A DNA stretch of 64,000 nucleotides from Oxytricha trifallax (lineage: Eukaryota > Ciliophora > Spirotrichea > Sporadotrichida > Oxytrichidae): the NCBI GenBank assembly GCA_000711775.1, contig ARYC01000141.1, positions 1 through 64,000 of the forward strand. Direction: 5' to 3'. Positions 32,532 to 45,448 of this stretch are shown piece after piece. Numbering within the stretch: the stretch's first letter is position 1; the number at the start of each line of letters is the position of its first letter. The notes beneath the pieces are model-generated. The model was not told where the DNA came from and searched no databases. It saw only the letters and a program-made list of their open reading frames with translations. Made by a program: the position numbers and the translations under genes.

Positions 32532-33815
32532 TCATCTTCTTCTTCTCTTATTGTTTGTCTTCTCTTCTTGTTTCCTCTTCTGCCTCCTTTTTTCCCTTTC
32601 TTTCTTACTTACCCTGTGCACGATTATTTCGTTGTAATCTTTATCTAAATATTTGAATTAATGATCAAAGTTTTGAATTATTATAGAGAAATTGATCTAA
32701 TTTTTGGCGACTACTCCTTTGAGTCTTGAAATGATGAGCTGTATCATGTCACTTCTTAGGAAGTGGGTATGCTTTTGGAGGCATTTAGAATTGATTTGAA
32801 CCCTATTATTTTTGTAAGGTTCTTTTTCAGTATTTACTAATACAATGCTGCTAGCATTTGCATCTACATTCTTTAGGAGTATTAGTGGTGTTTATTTTAT
32901 CATAGCAGCTGCTAGCTCACCTGATTGTAAGTAAGTTTCTACTCCTTTCTACGACTTAGCTATTATTTTGCTTAGTGCTTAGTAGATTAGTGACCCCATA
33001 TATTAAATGTAATCTACGAATCAACTCAACGTTTCATATTGAGCAGAGTTAATTCCTTAAACCCAGAGTGATATAATTGATTCTCTTGTATCAATTCTCT
33101 CTTATAGTTGTGCTTTTGTTAACATGTATGCTATTTATTCATCTTCTTATGGGTCTTCAAGGTATGATTACTATATTTATTATTTTTAATTTTTGGATCC
33201 AGCGTGAATTTCCATATTTTATTGTTAACTCATTTATTAATTAATAAGTATTGGATCCTCCTAAATTATTAATTTCCTAAACCGTGGGTTTAGAGTATTT
33301 ATTGCTATCTGTCACTGATTTTTTAGGAGTTCAATTATAGTTACCACACTAGATGAGTCTATATAGGATTCATCACTGGACCTCTCTATAATAATCACTC
33401 CAGTCAGAGTCACCATCATCATAATCATAAATAATTTTCTTATCAATCTTTAATTTTTGTTTGAATAATTATACACTTTTTAATTATTCAATCTCATCTC
33501 TTTGCTTTGTGATATTATTATTATCCCACTCTTTGATTTTTAGTTTCACTTGCTCTATTTAAGCATCTTTATTTTCTGATATAAAAGGTTTGCGAATATG
33601 TCTAATTTTATCTTCGGTAGTGGAGTAGGAGGCGCTCTATTATCTTATTCTTTGCTTATTTTAGTTTCTGCTAAGAATTTATTATTAACTTTTATTTATC
33701 TGAGCAGTTAATACAGTTGGAGTATCTAAAATTGGGTGGGGGTCTCTCTATTATCTTTATCAAATTAGAGCTCTTATATTAGTAATTAGTACTGCTTTGA
33801 TAGAGTTGTAGTCTA
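32532..33815 (-). pseudogene. Unrecognised gene with a basic C-terminus beside a TBE end
   Basis: From 33215 to TGA 32532-32534 the frame is MEIHAGSKNQKQQIQQS, EDEQIAYMLTKAQLQER, IISLWVQGINSAQYETLS, a TGA at 33021-33023, then FVDYIQYMGSLIYQALSK, GVETYLQSGELAAAMIK and SDMIQLIISRLKGVVAKN. It ends in an Arg/Lys-rich tail (KKEREKRRQKRKQEEK) typical of nuclear proteins. Upstream, SYSTTEDKIRHIRKPF through YDYDDGDSDWSDYY is coding in the same strand with one more frameshift and a TGA, so the original protein was probably over 400 residues. It abuts the TBE left end at 33827 and may have come with it. No family recognised. Confidence 0.55.
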
Positions 33816-33826
33816 GTGTGGTAATA

Positions 33827-34088
33827 CAAAACCCCAAAACCCTTTCAGGAGTTTGATTGAGTTTTTGATTGATAAAAGTAGACTATTAGTGCATTCTTTA
33901 TTAGGGTTTTAATAGAGTTCATGTAGTGGTTTAATATTTAAATTTTAGTAATTTAAGTGAGTATATGCGAGATTTGGTTTCAGTTTATGACTGTAAGTCT
34001 AATGATTTACTATTTAAATTGCGTTATGGGTTTTATGAATATAATGATCAGCTCAAGCCTATTCTAAATTACACATCTATAGCAAGCT
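33827..34088 (+). mobile_element. Truncated TBE left end (copy D)
   Basis: CAAAACCCCAAAACCCTTTC followed by the same terminal sequence as copy B (10680). It runs into the first ~40 codons of the transposase (MRDLVSVYDCKSNDLLFK from 33968), then breaks at about 34,088. It is a solo fragment of the copy B subfamily. The opposite end was not found nearby. Confidence 0.85.
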
Positions 34089-34360
34089 CCTGCAATAATA
34101 ATAATTATTATACTATATTAATTATAAATTTAATTAAGATTATTTAAATTGATAGATACTCCATAATTGACAAATAATCTAAAAATTAAATTTTAACTAA
34201 TGTTATGATCACACTTACACCCAAATCATTAAGAACATCATCAATTTTTCTTTTTACCCATCAATTTTGCTTTGTTTACTGATTGAAAATTTTCCAAAAT
34301 TCCATTTATTATATTGTGTAAATGCTTAAGAGTTGCTCTCTAGTTTATAAATTATAATAA

Positions 34361-34770
34361 ATATTGTAGAAATTAATTTGATTTAGAAAATCAAATTTAA
34401 ATTTGAAATTAATTATTTTAATTATTGGCAGTTAAATTTGTCCTTGCCTAGTTATTGTTGTATTTGTTTGATTAAGATTCAAAATTAACTAGACTTTAAA
34501 ATTTTCAGTACCCCTATATTACATTACTTTAATTTAAGGTGAATTGCTTAGATGATTTTAATGTTAAAATTAAAGGTAATTTATCTAGCTCCAGAGAAGC
34601 GATAGAGGTGTACCGCCAATAGTAAAGTCTAGCTAATTTTTTGAATTTTTTTGAATTCTCTGCAGGATAAGTACTCTAGGTTAGGACAAATTTAACTGCC
34701 AAAAATTATAAACCAAATTTTAATTCCAAATTTAGATTTAATTTCCAAATCAAATTATTCCTACAAGATA
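34361..34770. repeat. Hairpin element H3 (diverged)
   Basis: Same family as 15401-15823 and 61210-61628. The left end is ATATTGTAGAAATT, the right end TTATTCCTACAAG, with internal GGCAGTTAAATTTG, GTACCGCCAATAGTAAAG. The arms have diverged strongly. The collinear spacer at about 59,637 lacks it, giving an empty site. Confidence 0.75.
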
Positions 34771-36528
34771 ATTAATTATATAAATTAAAGCATTGATCAT
34801 CAGATATTTTAATTGATTATTATAATTAGGATTTGTACAATTCAAAGTAAGTAATATTTTAATTTTGATCAAAATAATAATTAATTGTTATAAGTTATTA
34901 TAGTATTTATTAAAAACATAAATGGAAAAAAAAATAAAAGCAATTGTAAAATCGGTTGTATAATTAAAAGCCAGATAATGTTGAGATGAATAAAATGACA
35001 TCTATTTATTATTCTATAAAAAAAAATGAATGATTTTTATTCTCTTTCAATAATTTACAAATTTAACTAAATTTTTCATACCATAATATTATTATAGGAA
35101 AATCTTTTCAGCTATTTTTTTAAATAATAAAAAGCCCTGGATTCTAATAGAGTTAATGAAACTAAATAATAATTCAAGCGAATCTCATTTTATTTGTGCT
35201 AATGCAATATTATTATTAACTCTTTTCGTATATACGCTTTGGATATTATTTAATCTCATTTTTACGTTAATTTTTCATTTTAAGCTTAATTTCTTATACT
35301 CTCACAAATAGGATTGATAATTTTATTATGACAAATATAATAAAAATCAACCGAATTTGGGATATTAAATTAAAATAAATATTTTTAATATGAATAATTG
35401 GCAAGTGAACTTTCTTCTAACTTAAATCATATTAGAGGAAATCAATATTATTTCCACTATGCAATTGATGTGCAAATTTTATGACTAATTAAACAAGATT
35501 TAAGAATTTATTTAAGATTAAAGATTATTTATTATATTTGTTAAAGAGAAAACATATTAGTTCTATTGGTATTTTATTTATTAAGTTTCAATAAAATTCA
35601 ATAATATTTGTAAAATATATTTTTTCTTTCATTAATTTTTATTTTAACAAGGTTTTTCAATAAAAGTTAAACTAAATTTAATTGATTGTGTGGCATAATG
35701 AATAATATAAGTCTTTAGCAATTAAATGAAAACATAAATTAAATTCATAATAAAATTTATTAATGTTTGATTTTATTCTATATATTTATTTACTGTATCA
35801 ATTACTAGTGTCTTGTAAATGCTAAATATATTGATTCTTATTATTGTTACTCATGCTTTACTTAGTTTTATTGTTAAATTTAATGCAAATGCCTTATCTT
35901 GATTTTATCACTATGCTACTATTTTTTAATTTTATTAAATTATTTATAATTTAATACTATTGAAAGTGACAACTATTTTAATCTAACCCCACAAATCCTA
36001 AAGCATGTTGATGAATATGTATATAGTACTAATATATGATAATAAGAAATAAATAATTCCCATTTTTGCCTAATTATTTGATATAAGGAATAGGGATAGA
36101 ATATTATATTAGAAATTAAATTTCTTTATCTATAATAATAAATTTTCATATTTTTAAATATCAAGAAAATTTTTTATGATTTTAATTACCAAATAAAAAT
36201 TTTATTGTTCTTAATCTAAAATAAATATTTTCAATTTTTGTTACAAATTTTTCCGTTAAAATGATTTTTATAATTATAATTAAAAGTATTTATCGTGTTT
36301 ATGATTTTAAATAATGAGATAAATAGAACACTAAACAATATAAATAAAAGATTTATGATAAAATGTTGACCAACTTCATAATCTTTTCCAATATTTTTAT
36401 AAATTAGTTACTAATAATATTTTTATTTATTAAGTAAAAATATTAATCCAATGATGTCAATCTTTTATGGGTTGAGTTCTTTATTCTTATTTTATATGTA
36501 TTGCATTATGATAATATAAAATATTAGT

Positions 36529-36945
36529 GAAATTTGGGGGGGGAGTTTCCTGCATTTTTTCAAAATAATTATTTCTATAAAATTAATCTTTATAACAAAT
36601 ATCAACCAACTTCCTAACTAGTTTTATTGAAATAATTATACTTAATTTATTTGTAAATTAGTCAATGTCTCTCTTCAGATTCCAACAACTCTGGCATATT
36701 TCACCTGATATTTGTAGGTTTCTATCTTAACCTTTATAATTCTCTACTATGGTAATTCTAAAATATTGTATAAAATTTTTATTGAAATTATGATTCATTT
36801 ATTCTGTTTTTCCATGACTATATAATGATGAACAATTTACTGTTAATATTTAATCAGTAATAAAAATGTTAAATTTTATAAATTATGTAAACTTTATTAA
36901 ATTTTAAGTCAATAAAAAAAGTGCAGGAAACTTCCCCCCGAAATT
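36529..36945. mobile_element. Non-autonomous element with GGGGGG-AAGTTTCC ends
   Basis: Inverted ends GAAATTTGGGGGGGGAG.. and ..CTTCCCCCCGAAATTC, about 417 bp, AT-rich and non-coding inside. The terminal 26 bp match with few differences. Related ends occur at 52,521-52,953 and around 15,390 and 16,135. Confidence 0.75.
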
Positions 36946-37640
36946 CTTTTTAGATATATAGTATTGTAATATTTATTTTACAATATTGATTCTACTTTTT
37001 CTGTAAATCTTGGACAGGAAAAAAAAATTAAATTAAATATAAACTAGTCAAATTTATATGAAAATTCATCTTAAACTTCCTAAGAATAATCTTAATCCTT
37101 TTACATTTATGATCTTTGTTTCATTGTTTTTATATCAATAAAATAAATGAATAAATTTAATTTTCTACTGCCTAAGGTTTTACAATATTATTTAAAAGAG
37201 GATTTTTTACAAAAAGATGAATTGGTAATTAAATAAGTAAGCATAATTTCAAAAAGTACATTTAATTAAAATAATGTATATTTAATAACTAGTGGTTTTG
37301 GGGAAACTTTAATTGGTAGGATTTATCATATTTATCAGATAAGTAGAAAAAATAAATAAGCATGAGTATTTATAATTAGGTTAATTGTATATTTGCAAAT
37401 TATTCATAAAATATTTTGACTATTTTGTTTTGTAAAGCTCAATTTTTAACCCTCATCAATCTTTCTAAATAATGAACTTTATTTTATATTTTAAATAACC
37501 TTATTTCAAAATTAAAATGGATTTTAATATTTTACATCAAAAGACTTAATGTATATTTGAAAATTGATGCTAAGAATAAGATATATATATTTTCTACCCA
37601 AAATATTATAAATTTTATCGAATATTATTAGATCAAGAAA

Positions 37641-40600
37641 TTTGAATGTAGATTTGAAATATTAATTTATAATATAATTTAATTTATGAACCATAGTATA
37701 TATTTTATTTCTAAGATATTTTTGTTTTACAGTTATATTTGTAATAGAATTTAATAATTTAATTTTACGAGTCAGAGTAACCTTCTTAATGTTTCAAACT
37801 CAAATCGATATTACTTAAAGAGCTATTGAAAATAAAAGTTGAGTCATCATTAGGTTGATTCACAAAAGCTATTTATGATTAATTTGAAAGTATATCTGAT
37901 TATTTAAACTATTATGAATAAATCTTCTATCTTTTTATTTTGCAATTATGAATCAACTAAAAAAATTAAATAATCAATATAAACTGTTTAAGTAGTTTAT
38001 GAGTGTCTTATATTATATCTTTGAATATTACAATCATATTTGCAATTAAATAAGTTAGGATTATGACTATAGGCACATATCCCAAATATATTTTGATATC
38101 AATATCTTACTCCATATCATTTAATTGCAAAAATGGAATAAATGAATAGCAAGCTAACATGAAAACTACTTCATTTATCATAGCAATTCTAAATAATTTC
38201 TTTTCAATGTAAGGTTTAATGAAGCTTGTAAGCATGATTAATATCACTGATGTCAATATTTAGAAAATTAATTAAATTTATGGTTCATTATTAAATAGTA
38301 TTAGAGATAAACTGAATAAGAACATCCTGTTTCCATAAAATGCTATATATACTAATATCCCTTGTTAATGTATATTAAAATTCTCATATAGAGAAGAAAA
38401 TCTCTCATCTTTGTATCTATCCACATTTATTTAATTAGTTTTAACTATAAATAAAAAAAGAAGCATTAATTCTGCTTTAGTTTAATAATTGATTAATTGT
38501 TTCATTTTTGCTTATGTTTTCGTTAACATGTTACAATACAAGGCACTAATAATTCTATGCCATCTGTCCTAAGTAAAATGAGTATTACATTTCTTTTGCA
38601 GTTAATATTTTTTTAAAAAACATAATTTCAATTTCAAAAATCAATTTTATAGAAATTATTGTCTTTAAATTTTAAAAGAAAAGTAAATCAAAATTTTTTC
38701 ATAAATAGGACATTTATTTGTTGTTTCCATATTATTACACAAGTAAAAATAGGTATAGAGAGTATTATGAAAAGCAAAAATATTGAAAGAATAGATCCCA
38801 TTACATCTCCATTAGTCTCAAACTTTAATTCATAAACATTAATCAGAGCACATATAGAAAGCTCTAACTAAGCTCCCAATAGAAATTTCAATATTTGATT
38901 ATAAACTATTTTGTCTTTAATTCTTTTTGCAATTAAACTAGAAAAAAGTTAAAGTAATAATGATTTACCTCTTTCTATGAAATCCAAACATTTGAATTAT
39001 TAGTCCAATAAATAGGATTGCAAAGTTAAGCACCATAAAATAAAACAAAAGCCCAATGTTAAGAATTAAGTTTGAGGAAGAGTAATTCATAAATTCAAAA
39101 TGATCGTTAAAAGCACTGTATTCCATTTCTGTAAAGTCAAACAAATCGTTTGATAAATCATCAACAGGAATTAAATTGAAGCTTGCTATGTCATTCAGTA
39201 GTCCAAAGAAACTTAATGTGTTAGCAGGTATGATAATGGAAGTCATCGGTAGATGAGAGATTAATTAAAACCTTTCTATCATTCCCCAAAGCATTTACGC
39301 TCCTTAACTCCTAAAATTATGTAATAAGTTAGTGAAAATACTTACAAAAATATGTTTAATATCATGCTTGATCCGAAAATCACGCCCATAGTTACTTTAA
39401 CACCCAAAGCTACTGCATTAGCTTATGATAAGTCTTCTAGAGAAATTTAAGGAGGAATTTTCTTGCTAATCTTATAGTCTTTTTAAATCTTTTATAAGAA
39501 ATCAGAACTGTAATAAAAATTCTTAACCCAAAAGACTACTTAGATAGAATCAATCTATAGAAACAATTATAAAGAACTTTCCTTACTTGTCTCTGCGAAA
39601 CTCGATCAATCATATTTCCAAAAAATAGTTATATATTCATTGTGTTTCCATAAAAAGTTTCTATATCAAAATCTATAGTCCTACTAGATTCACTCTAAAC
39701 CAAGAATATTGCATTGATATATTAAGATAAAATTGAAATTTAACTAATTGAAAATAATTGGATGAATATTTTAAGCGAAGGATTTAATTGCTCAATAGGT
39801 ATTTCAGGTATGTTCATATTTTTTTCAAATTGAATAGTTACAATGCCTGTGTTAGTTACTTTTTATATTATTGCTCTTAGATTAGCTTGAGCATATATTT
39901 TCTTCTCAAGTTATTGATATATCAAAGCGTAAAGCTCATTATATTTAATTACTTCCAAACTAAAACTGTACTCATTAAAATAAAATTAATTATAATGACT
40001 CTGATTTTATTTTTGTGTTGCTCACTTAAATTAATGCAATTTTTATTTTGTATGTACCTTCATCATTATTTTTAGGACTAAATATATAGCTTTATCCATC
40101 AAATTAAGTGAAAGCTTATGAAATTAAAGGATCAGTCTTATATTCAATTATCAATATAACTAATATTATAGCAATATATTATAAACATAAAAATTATATT
40201 TAAATTAACTTTTAATAATTTAAGTGAATGACATTTAAAGTTGATCTGATTTTATAATCTTAGGTAGATCTTAGGGAAATAAAATTATCTCAATCTGGTA
40301 TATATTTAATTCTATCGATTGAGTTGGATGCCCAAAAATAAAAACTGAAACTATCTATCTGGATAGCTTAGTCCGCGGTATTATTCTTGAAAATCTTTTA
40401 AAAAAATAATCTGAACTTTACTATTGGCGGTAGTAATATATCGATTCTCTTGAACGAGTTAACTTAACTTTACTAGATAAATTTTAACTTTTTAAATTAT
40501 AGGATCCAATTAAAGAGAAGTAACTATATTGAAGTGCGATAAAGTATATTCAATAGTAAAGTCAGACAATTTGGAGTTCTCTATTATATGAGCACTTAAT

Positions 40601-40740
40601 CTTCTAATTTGGTAGACTTTAAATATATTTTTAATTATTACGAATTAATTTAAATTCATTTGTCAATATAGAATGTATTCTTACAATAACATAAATTTGA
40701 TAGAGATCATTTTCAGGATCTTGAATTTATGGTAATTCGT
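37641..40740 (-). CDS. Unit 2: cadherin-like, multi-pass membrane and tail segments
   Basis: Collinear copy of the unit 1 block. Segments from the 5' side: ELPQIQDPENDLYQIY (about 40,735), FDGQSYIFSPKNNDEG (about 40,100), GNMIDRVSQRQ ending at an intron near 39,590, and then LPMTSIIIPANTLSFFGLL from 39,246. After a 31-bp intron (38,938-38,968, GTAAAT...CTAG) come LIAKRIKDKIVYNQIL and SIFLLFIILSIPIFTCVII to about 38,700. After an AT-rich 270-bp gap, the membrane segments near 38,430-37,990 (FIPFLQLNDMEQDIDIK, LTYLIANMIVIF) lead directly into a polar tail, IAFVNQPNDDSTFIFNSS and LKHQEGYSDSQN. The first TGA is at about 37,640. No disruptive change seen in these segments. Function unknown; likely a surface membrane protein. 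Confidence 0.6.
40420..40689. repeat. Hairpin element H4 (badly decayed)
   Basis: Fragments of the hairpin family: ACTTTACTATTGGCGGTA on the left, CAATAGTAAAGTCAGACAA on the right, and an end GTATTCTTACAATAA. The left boundary is uncertain. It lies between two coding segments of unit 2 that are closer together in unit 1. Confidence 0.6.
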
Positions 40741-40743
40741 ATT

Positions 40744-42582
40744 CAAAATCCCAGAATCTCTTAAGCAGCTCTACATATGTTTAATTGATGAGGGTTATAT
40801 TGGGGATTATAGTTTTAGGTTGAACCACTATTTGCATGTTTTTTATGAAGAATAAAATTTTTGGTTTTAAAATTTTTAAATACTTAGGTTATATGTATAT
40901 GAAATACAGTTGATCGTCCATATATGTAATATATATAAATTTTAATTAAAATTTTCTTTTTTTCTTTTTCCATACGATTAATTTAATAATTTTTTTATAT
41001 AATTAAACTAGAGCGTTTTACTATTGCAAAAATACTTGATATTTTGGATACAAATTTTTATGATATTAGATTGTTCTTTCAAATAAAAATGCTTCTATGT
41101 TGCTTTGATAAATTTAAGCTAACATAAGGAGATTTTTTGGGTTGCCGTAAATAAAATAGAAAATATTTGTAAATTATTGATTTTTATAAAAATTAAACGA
41201 ACATTTTAGCCATTTTTTGTGTGAAAATGAGTATAATACTAAATTAACAAAATTTTGTATTTCTATTGTCAATATGATATTTGGATCATTAAAATTTGGG
41301 ACTTATATAACATCACTTGAATGTATATTATAAAGTAAGATGCTTAGGTTTAAAATTAAGTTTTAGAGATTGATTAAGTTTATTGACCTTAATTTCCATC
41401 GAAATTTCATTTTATTGTGAGCTTCTACAAATCTTACTTTCTTTAGAGTTTTAATTTCGATTGATACCAAAATAAGGTCTCTCTAAATCTAAAGATAAAA
41501 TTAAAATTTATTAATGAGTTAAAACTTAATTATTTCTATGTTCTAAATTATTATTAAATTAGAAAGTTATAAGGATAGGGTGGCCCACAGGGGACCGAGG
41601 CTGGAGACTTTTTAATTGAGCTTTCTACTATACTAAGGCCTGCTGAGGGTAGGCAGGGGGTTGCTGGGTTCACCACGTTAGGGGCCAGTCGGCAAGACTC
41701 AATCTGTCAGATCCTAGACTCCTCAAGTCGTCTGCACGTTAAGGTTTTCCCTGCATTAGATGAGCTTCCTGGCGTGAGCTCAGCTTCTTAGGTAATAGGG
41801 AGCAGGATGAAGGTGGTGCTCAACCTTCAAAAGTGAGACGATGAGAACCATAGAAGAAAACAATAATGATTTTCCTCCCACACCAGGTCGGGTTAATGAG
41901 GCTACCACAGCGAAAGGACAGATATTACTATCTCAGCAACTGTGGAACCTGGGTAAGAGTTTTCTCCAGACCTCTCTTTAATTGTTTCCAGGAAACAGAT
42001 CTCTGCGAGCTCTGCGGGGATAATCCTAGTTCGCTTGGCTTTTATATCGTATGCATATTGATTACAGGGAGATGTAGAATGGGGGGCGAGGTGGTTTTTT
42101 GAAATCTTTCTAGTTCACGACTTGCAAAGTCATTGATTGCCACGTCAACTCACTTCAGATATTTCTACGTCACGACTAAAATTGATGGTTTAATTTTAGT
42201 ATTAACAGTGAATTGATAAATATTTAATTTTGAGTATAACTCGTTAATCATCATGTTCGAAATTCAATTGAACTATTTTAGTATTAATTAATTGTTGATA
42301 ATGTAATAATATATATTAAAAATTAAATCTGAGAAATTTTCATTATATTAGAAAAGAAACATTTTTTTCAAACAAATAATTAACTTGAACTTATTTTTTC
42401 CAAATTAAATAAGTGTAAACATAAGATTTCTGAGATATTAAACTTCTTATAATGATAAGTAAGTAAAATTTATCAACAAAAATAAAAAATTATAATGAAT
42501 AAATCAAGAAGAAAATCTATACCCCAGTATGATTATTAACAATCAAAACATTATAAAAACTACTAAGATTTTAGGGGTTTTT
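40744..42582. mobile_element. Decayed and internally deleted TBE (copy E)
   Basis: The left end CAAAATCCCAGAATCTC with a degenerate continuation of the TBE terminus, and right end TTTTAGGGGTTTTT, are flanked by ATT at 40741-40743 and 42583-42585. Unit 1 has the uninterrupted sequence CGTATTCTAGACTAAA at about 3,845, giving a clean empty site. At 1.84 kb it is much shorter than a full TBE and I found no TBE gene inside. It contains a GC-rich island at about 41,576-42,175 that is not TBE-like. Confidence 0.75.
41576..42175 (+). other. GC-rich coding-like island inside the decayed TBE
   Basis: About 600 bp far GC-richer than its surroundings. Under the ciliate code, one plus frame runs GGPQGTEAGDFLIELST, then LGASRQDSICQILDSSSR, then LDELPGVSSASQVIGSRMK, to TGA near 41,836. 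A second begins with ATG at about 41,842 (MRTIEENNNDFPPTPGRVNE) and is open to about 42,194; a possible 39-bp intron (GTAAGAG...TTCCAG) lies near 41,952. GC-rich DNA is open in several frames by chance, so coding is suggested, not shown. It may be a captured or macronuclear-destined gene piece. Confidence 0.4.
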
Positions 42583-42585
42583 ATT

Positions 42586-44417
42586 CTAGACTAAAAGTGC
42601 ACATTGCTTTTTAACTTTCTAAGTTACTTTAAAAAGTAGGTGCTTAATTATTAAATTATTAACTCATTAATACTACTTTGAATTTATTATTTTGATTATT
42701 TAGGTTTTTATTTTTACTAAAATTATATAAAATAATCTAAATCTTTCATTTCATAAATTCATCATTTGCTTTTTAACAATCAATGAGTAATGAAAACATC
42801 TGATATTTAATATTAAGTAAAACTAAATAAGAAAATTGTATATTCTATGTAGAAAATTGCTTTGAAAAAGTAAAAATTCCCGCTTAAAATTAGAAAATCT
42901 AAAGGATCATAGCAAATTATAAAATAGTTTTCAATATATGATAAAAAGAATTAATAATCTTTCAGCACTTTAACTTTAGATTTTTTTAAATTTCAATTTG
43001 AGACATCTTCCTCAATTTGATTTATTTGAGAACTAATAGGGGATAATCAAACAGCAACATAAATTTTATAATATTATTACTTTTTACTTTTAGTGTCAAG
43101 GTAAAGGACATTATTGTAGTTTTAACCTTAAACTAAATTTAGATTATTTTATTTTAAAATGAGAAATTTTATTCGAATATTTTGCTTAAAAAATTAAAGG
43201 ATAATAATAATAATAATAATATATTTGAGAAAATATTCGATAGAATGAATTTCCAAAATTGGTTGTCATTTAATAAGCAGTAGTGAAGGTTAAAATTTTT
43301 TTTTTTTTAAAAAGTAATAATTATTATTTTGCTATTTAAATTTTATTAAACTTTGACTTTTGTAAATATTATAATACAATTATTATATTTCACTTTTTAT
43401 TATTTTTCTGTGAATTCTATCTCAAAATCTAAAAATATATTTTTTTAACCTAATTTTAATCCCTTTAAATCTAATATAATTTTCAAATAAATAGAACTTT
43501 AATTATTTAAATACAATCTAATTTAAAATAAATATTTAAATACAAAAATATATACGACTATTAAATTATAATAAATATATTTTATAATATTATTCAATTT
43601 ATATTTAGTTTAGTAAAAATATAAGTAATCGTAAATTTCAAATTCAATTGCATAGATATGTAAGCTTATATCTAATAATATGCAATATATAAATTATAGT
43701 TAATTAGTAACAAATTTTCTATCATTTCAATATTCAATTATATTATCAACCAACCAATTTAAATTCTGCGTTAAGGGAAAAAAGGATGTTTCGATTTACT
43801 TATTGATTCTTTTATCCTTGGATAAACAGCATTATATATCATCCAGGTAAATTGAGATACAATATTTAAATTTAATAAGAATAATTAATTTTAAAATATT
43901 TTTTAAACATTCATCTCTATAGTCCTTAGATTAAATTATTATTTTCCTCATTTTGCGTGAAACTTATTTACTATTATATTTTATTTTACTTTAAAATCCT
44001 ATACTATAAATTTAATATGGTCTTTCTTTTCAGGTATTCTGCCTCAAATTATTAATTTTAACGTTAAACATTAATAATTCTATTATTTGTGAACGTCAAA
44101 TAAATTATCTTTTCCTTTGGTGGGTTAAATTAATAAAAAAGATATTAGAAATTAAAAACGTACATCTTCTCTGTTAAAACATCTTATTTTACTATTTTAC
44201 TAATTTAATATTAAAACCTTCCTTCCATCAATGACGATGAATTTATTATCTTCAAGATAAGATATAAATAACTAATTATGCAATATCAATATAGCATAAA
44301 TGCTCTTTTTCAATAACACATTCAAATACATCAACACTTTAGAGTATTTCACTTTTAGTGGCTTAAATTTTCAAATTCTATTGTATATTACAATATTGGG
44401 CATCATTCTAAAAGTAA
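42586..44417 (-). other. Unit 2 interval matching 7990-8760 of unit 1
   Basis: Begins with the empty site of TBE copy A (ATT at 42603-42605) and ends where the 4.6 kb element enters. Mostly AT-rich, with an ATA trinucleotide run near 43,205 and a poly-T run near 43,290. A short minus-strand coding-like stretch (FTWMIYNAVYPRIKES, near 43,850) is possible. No full gene seen. Confidence 0.4.
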
Positions 44418-44439
44418 TTTAATTTGGGTGTTGATACCG

Positions 44440-44492
44440 GGACGTCCCAAAAATATCAGGACATCCCAGGATCACCAGGACGTCCCAGATAA
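44440..44492. repeat. Left subterminal iterons, GGACGTCCCA type
   Basis: Three copies of a ~17-20 bp word (GGACGTCCC, GGACATCCCAGGATCACC, GGACGTCCCAGA) in the left end of the 4.6 kb element. Confidence 0.75.
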
Positions 44493-44499
44493 TATATTA

Positions 44500-45370
44500 G
44501 TGTAAAAAATAAAAATTACTATTTCTTTTAAATATAAATTTTTATTAATTATAAATAATAATCAAAGAAATGTTACTTGAAAAAAGCTTAACAAAATAAA
44601 CCTATTCATTTAAATAAGATTTTTGATATTTCTGAAATACATTTTATTTTATAATATGTTGTTTTTTTTAAATCAAATATAAATTGCAAAAATTATCATA
44701 CAAATTTTATAATGTGTGTATTTTATTTTAAATTTAATATTACTATAGTTAAATATAAAGATTTAATAAATATGAATGTTTATAGTATTGTTCTATTAAA
44801 AAAGTTATATAACCAATTAATTTTATGAATAATAGTTGATAAATAAATGTTGCATGCACTATTTTTTAATGTAAGATGCAAGATAAAATATTTTAATAAT
44901 AATTAGTTTTTCCAATTCTAATATATTTCTGTAATCTAAAATATGGAAAATTAATCATTTATTTAATTGTAAAACATATCTAGTTTAGAAATATCATAGA
45001 AATAATTAATAATTTAATAAAAAAATTAAATATTGTACAAAAAAATTATTATCAATAATTACAGAATTGCATTAAGCCTTATTTTTAATTTGTTCGGAAA
45101 TTCTTTATTAATTTTGAATTTATTTTATCTATAAAAAGAGTACAGAATGCCATACTTTAGATACATTTAAATAAATAAAAATAAATTATTTTCTAAATTT
45201 TTAAGTCTCATTCATCTGTAGACGACTATGTAAAAGAAAGCTATCTTGCTCAAGCTTTAATTAGGTCTTAATAATTCTTCTAACATCACAAAAAAATATT
45301 AATTTTCCAGAATCACCACATATTTGTAATATGAATACTTAATTATTTCATCAAAAGTTTCACTAAAATT
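44500..45370. other. AT-rich filler of the 4.6 kb element
   Basis: No supported coding frame, repeat or RNA between the left iterons and the nested element. Confidence 0.5.
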
Positions 45371-45448
45371 TCTAATAAAACCCCAAGAGTAAAATTTACT
45401 GCAATTTTTGTAAAATATAAAAGCAAATCAAGAAAGTTAATTTATAAA

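Larger units (their letters stand above)
34089..37640. other. Spacer between units 1 and 2, with small elements
   Basis: AT-rich DNA collinear with 59,440-62,890 (between units 2 and 3). Examples are the block at 34,148-34,245 matching 59,455-59,550 and 36,950-37,150 matching 62,100-62,290. Apart from the hairpin element at 34,361 and the G-rich-ended element at 36,529, I see no gene or RNA. Confidence 0.55.
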
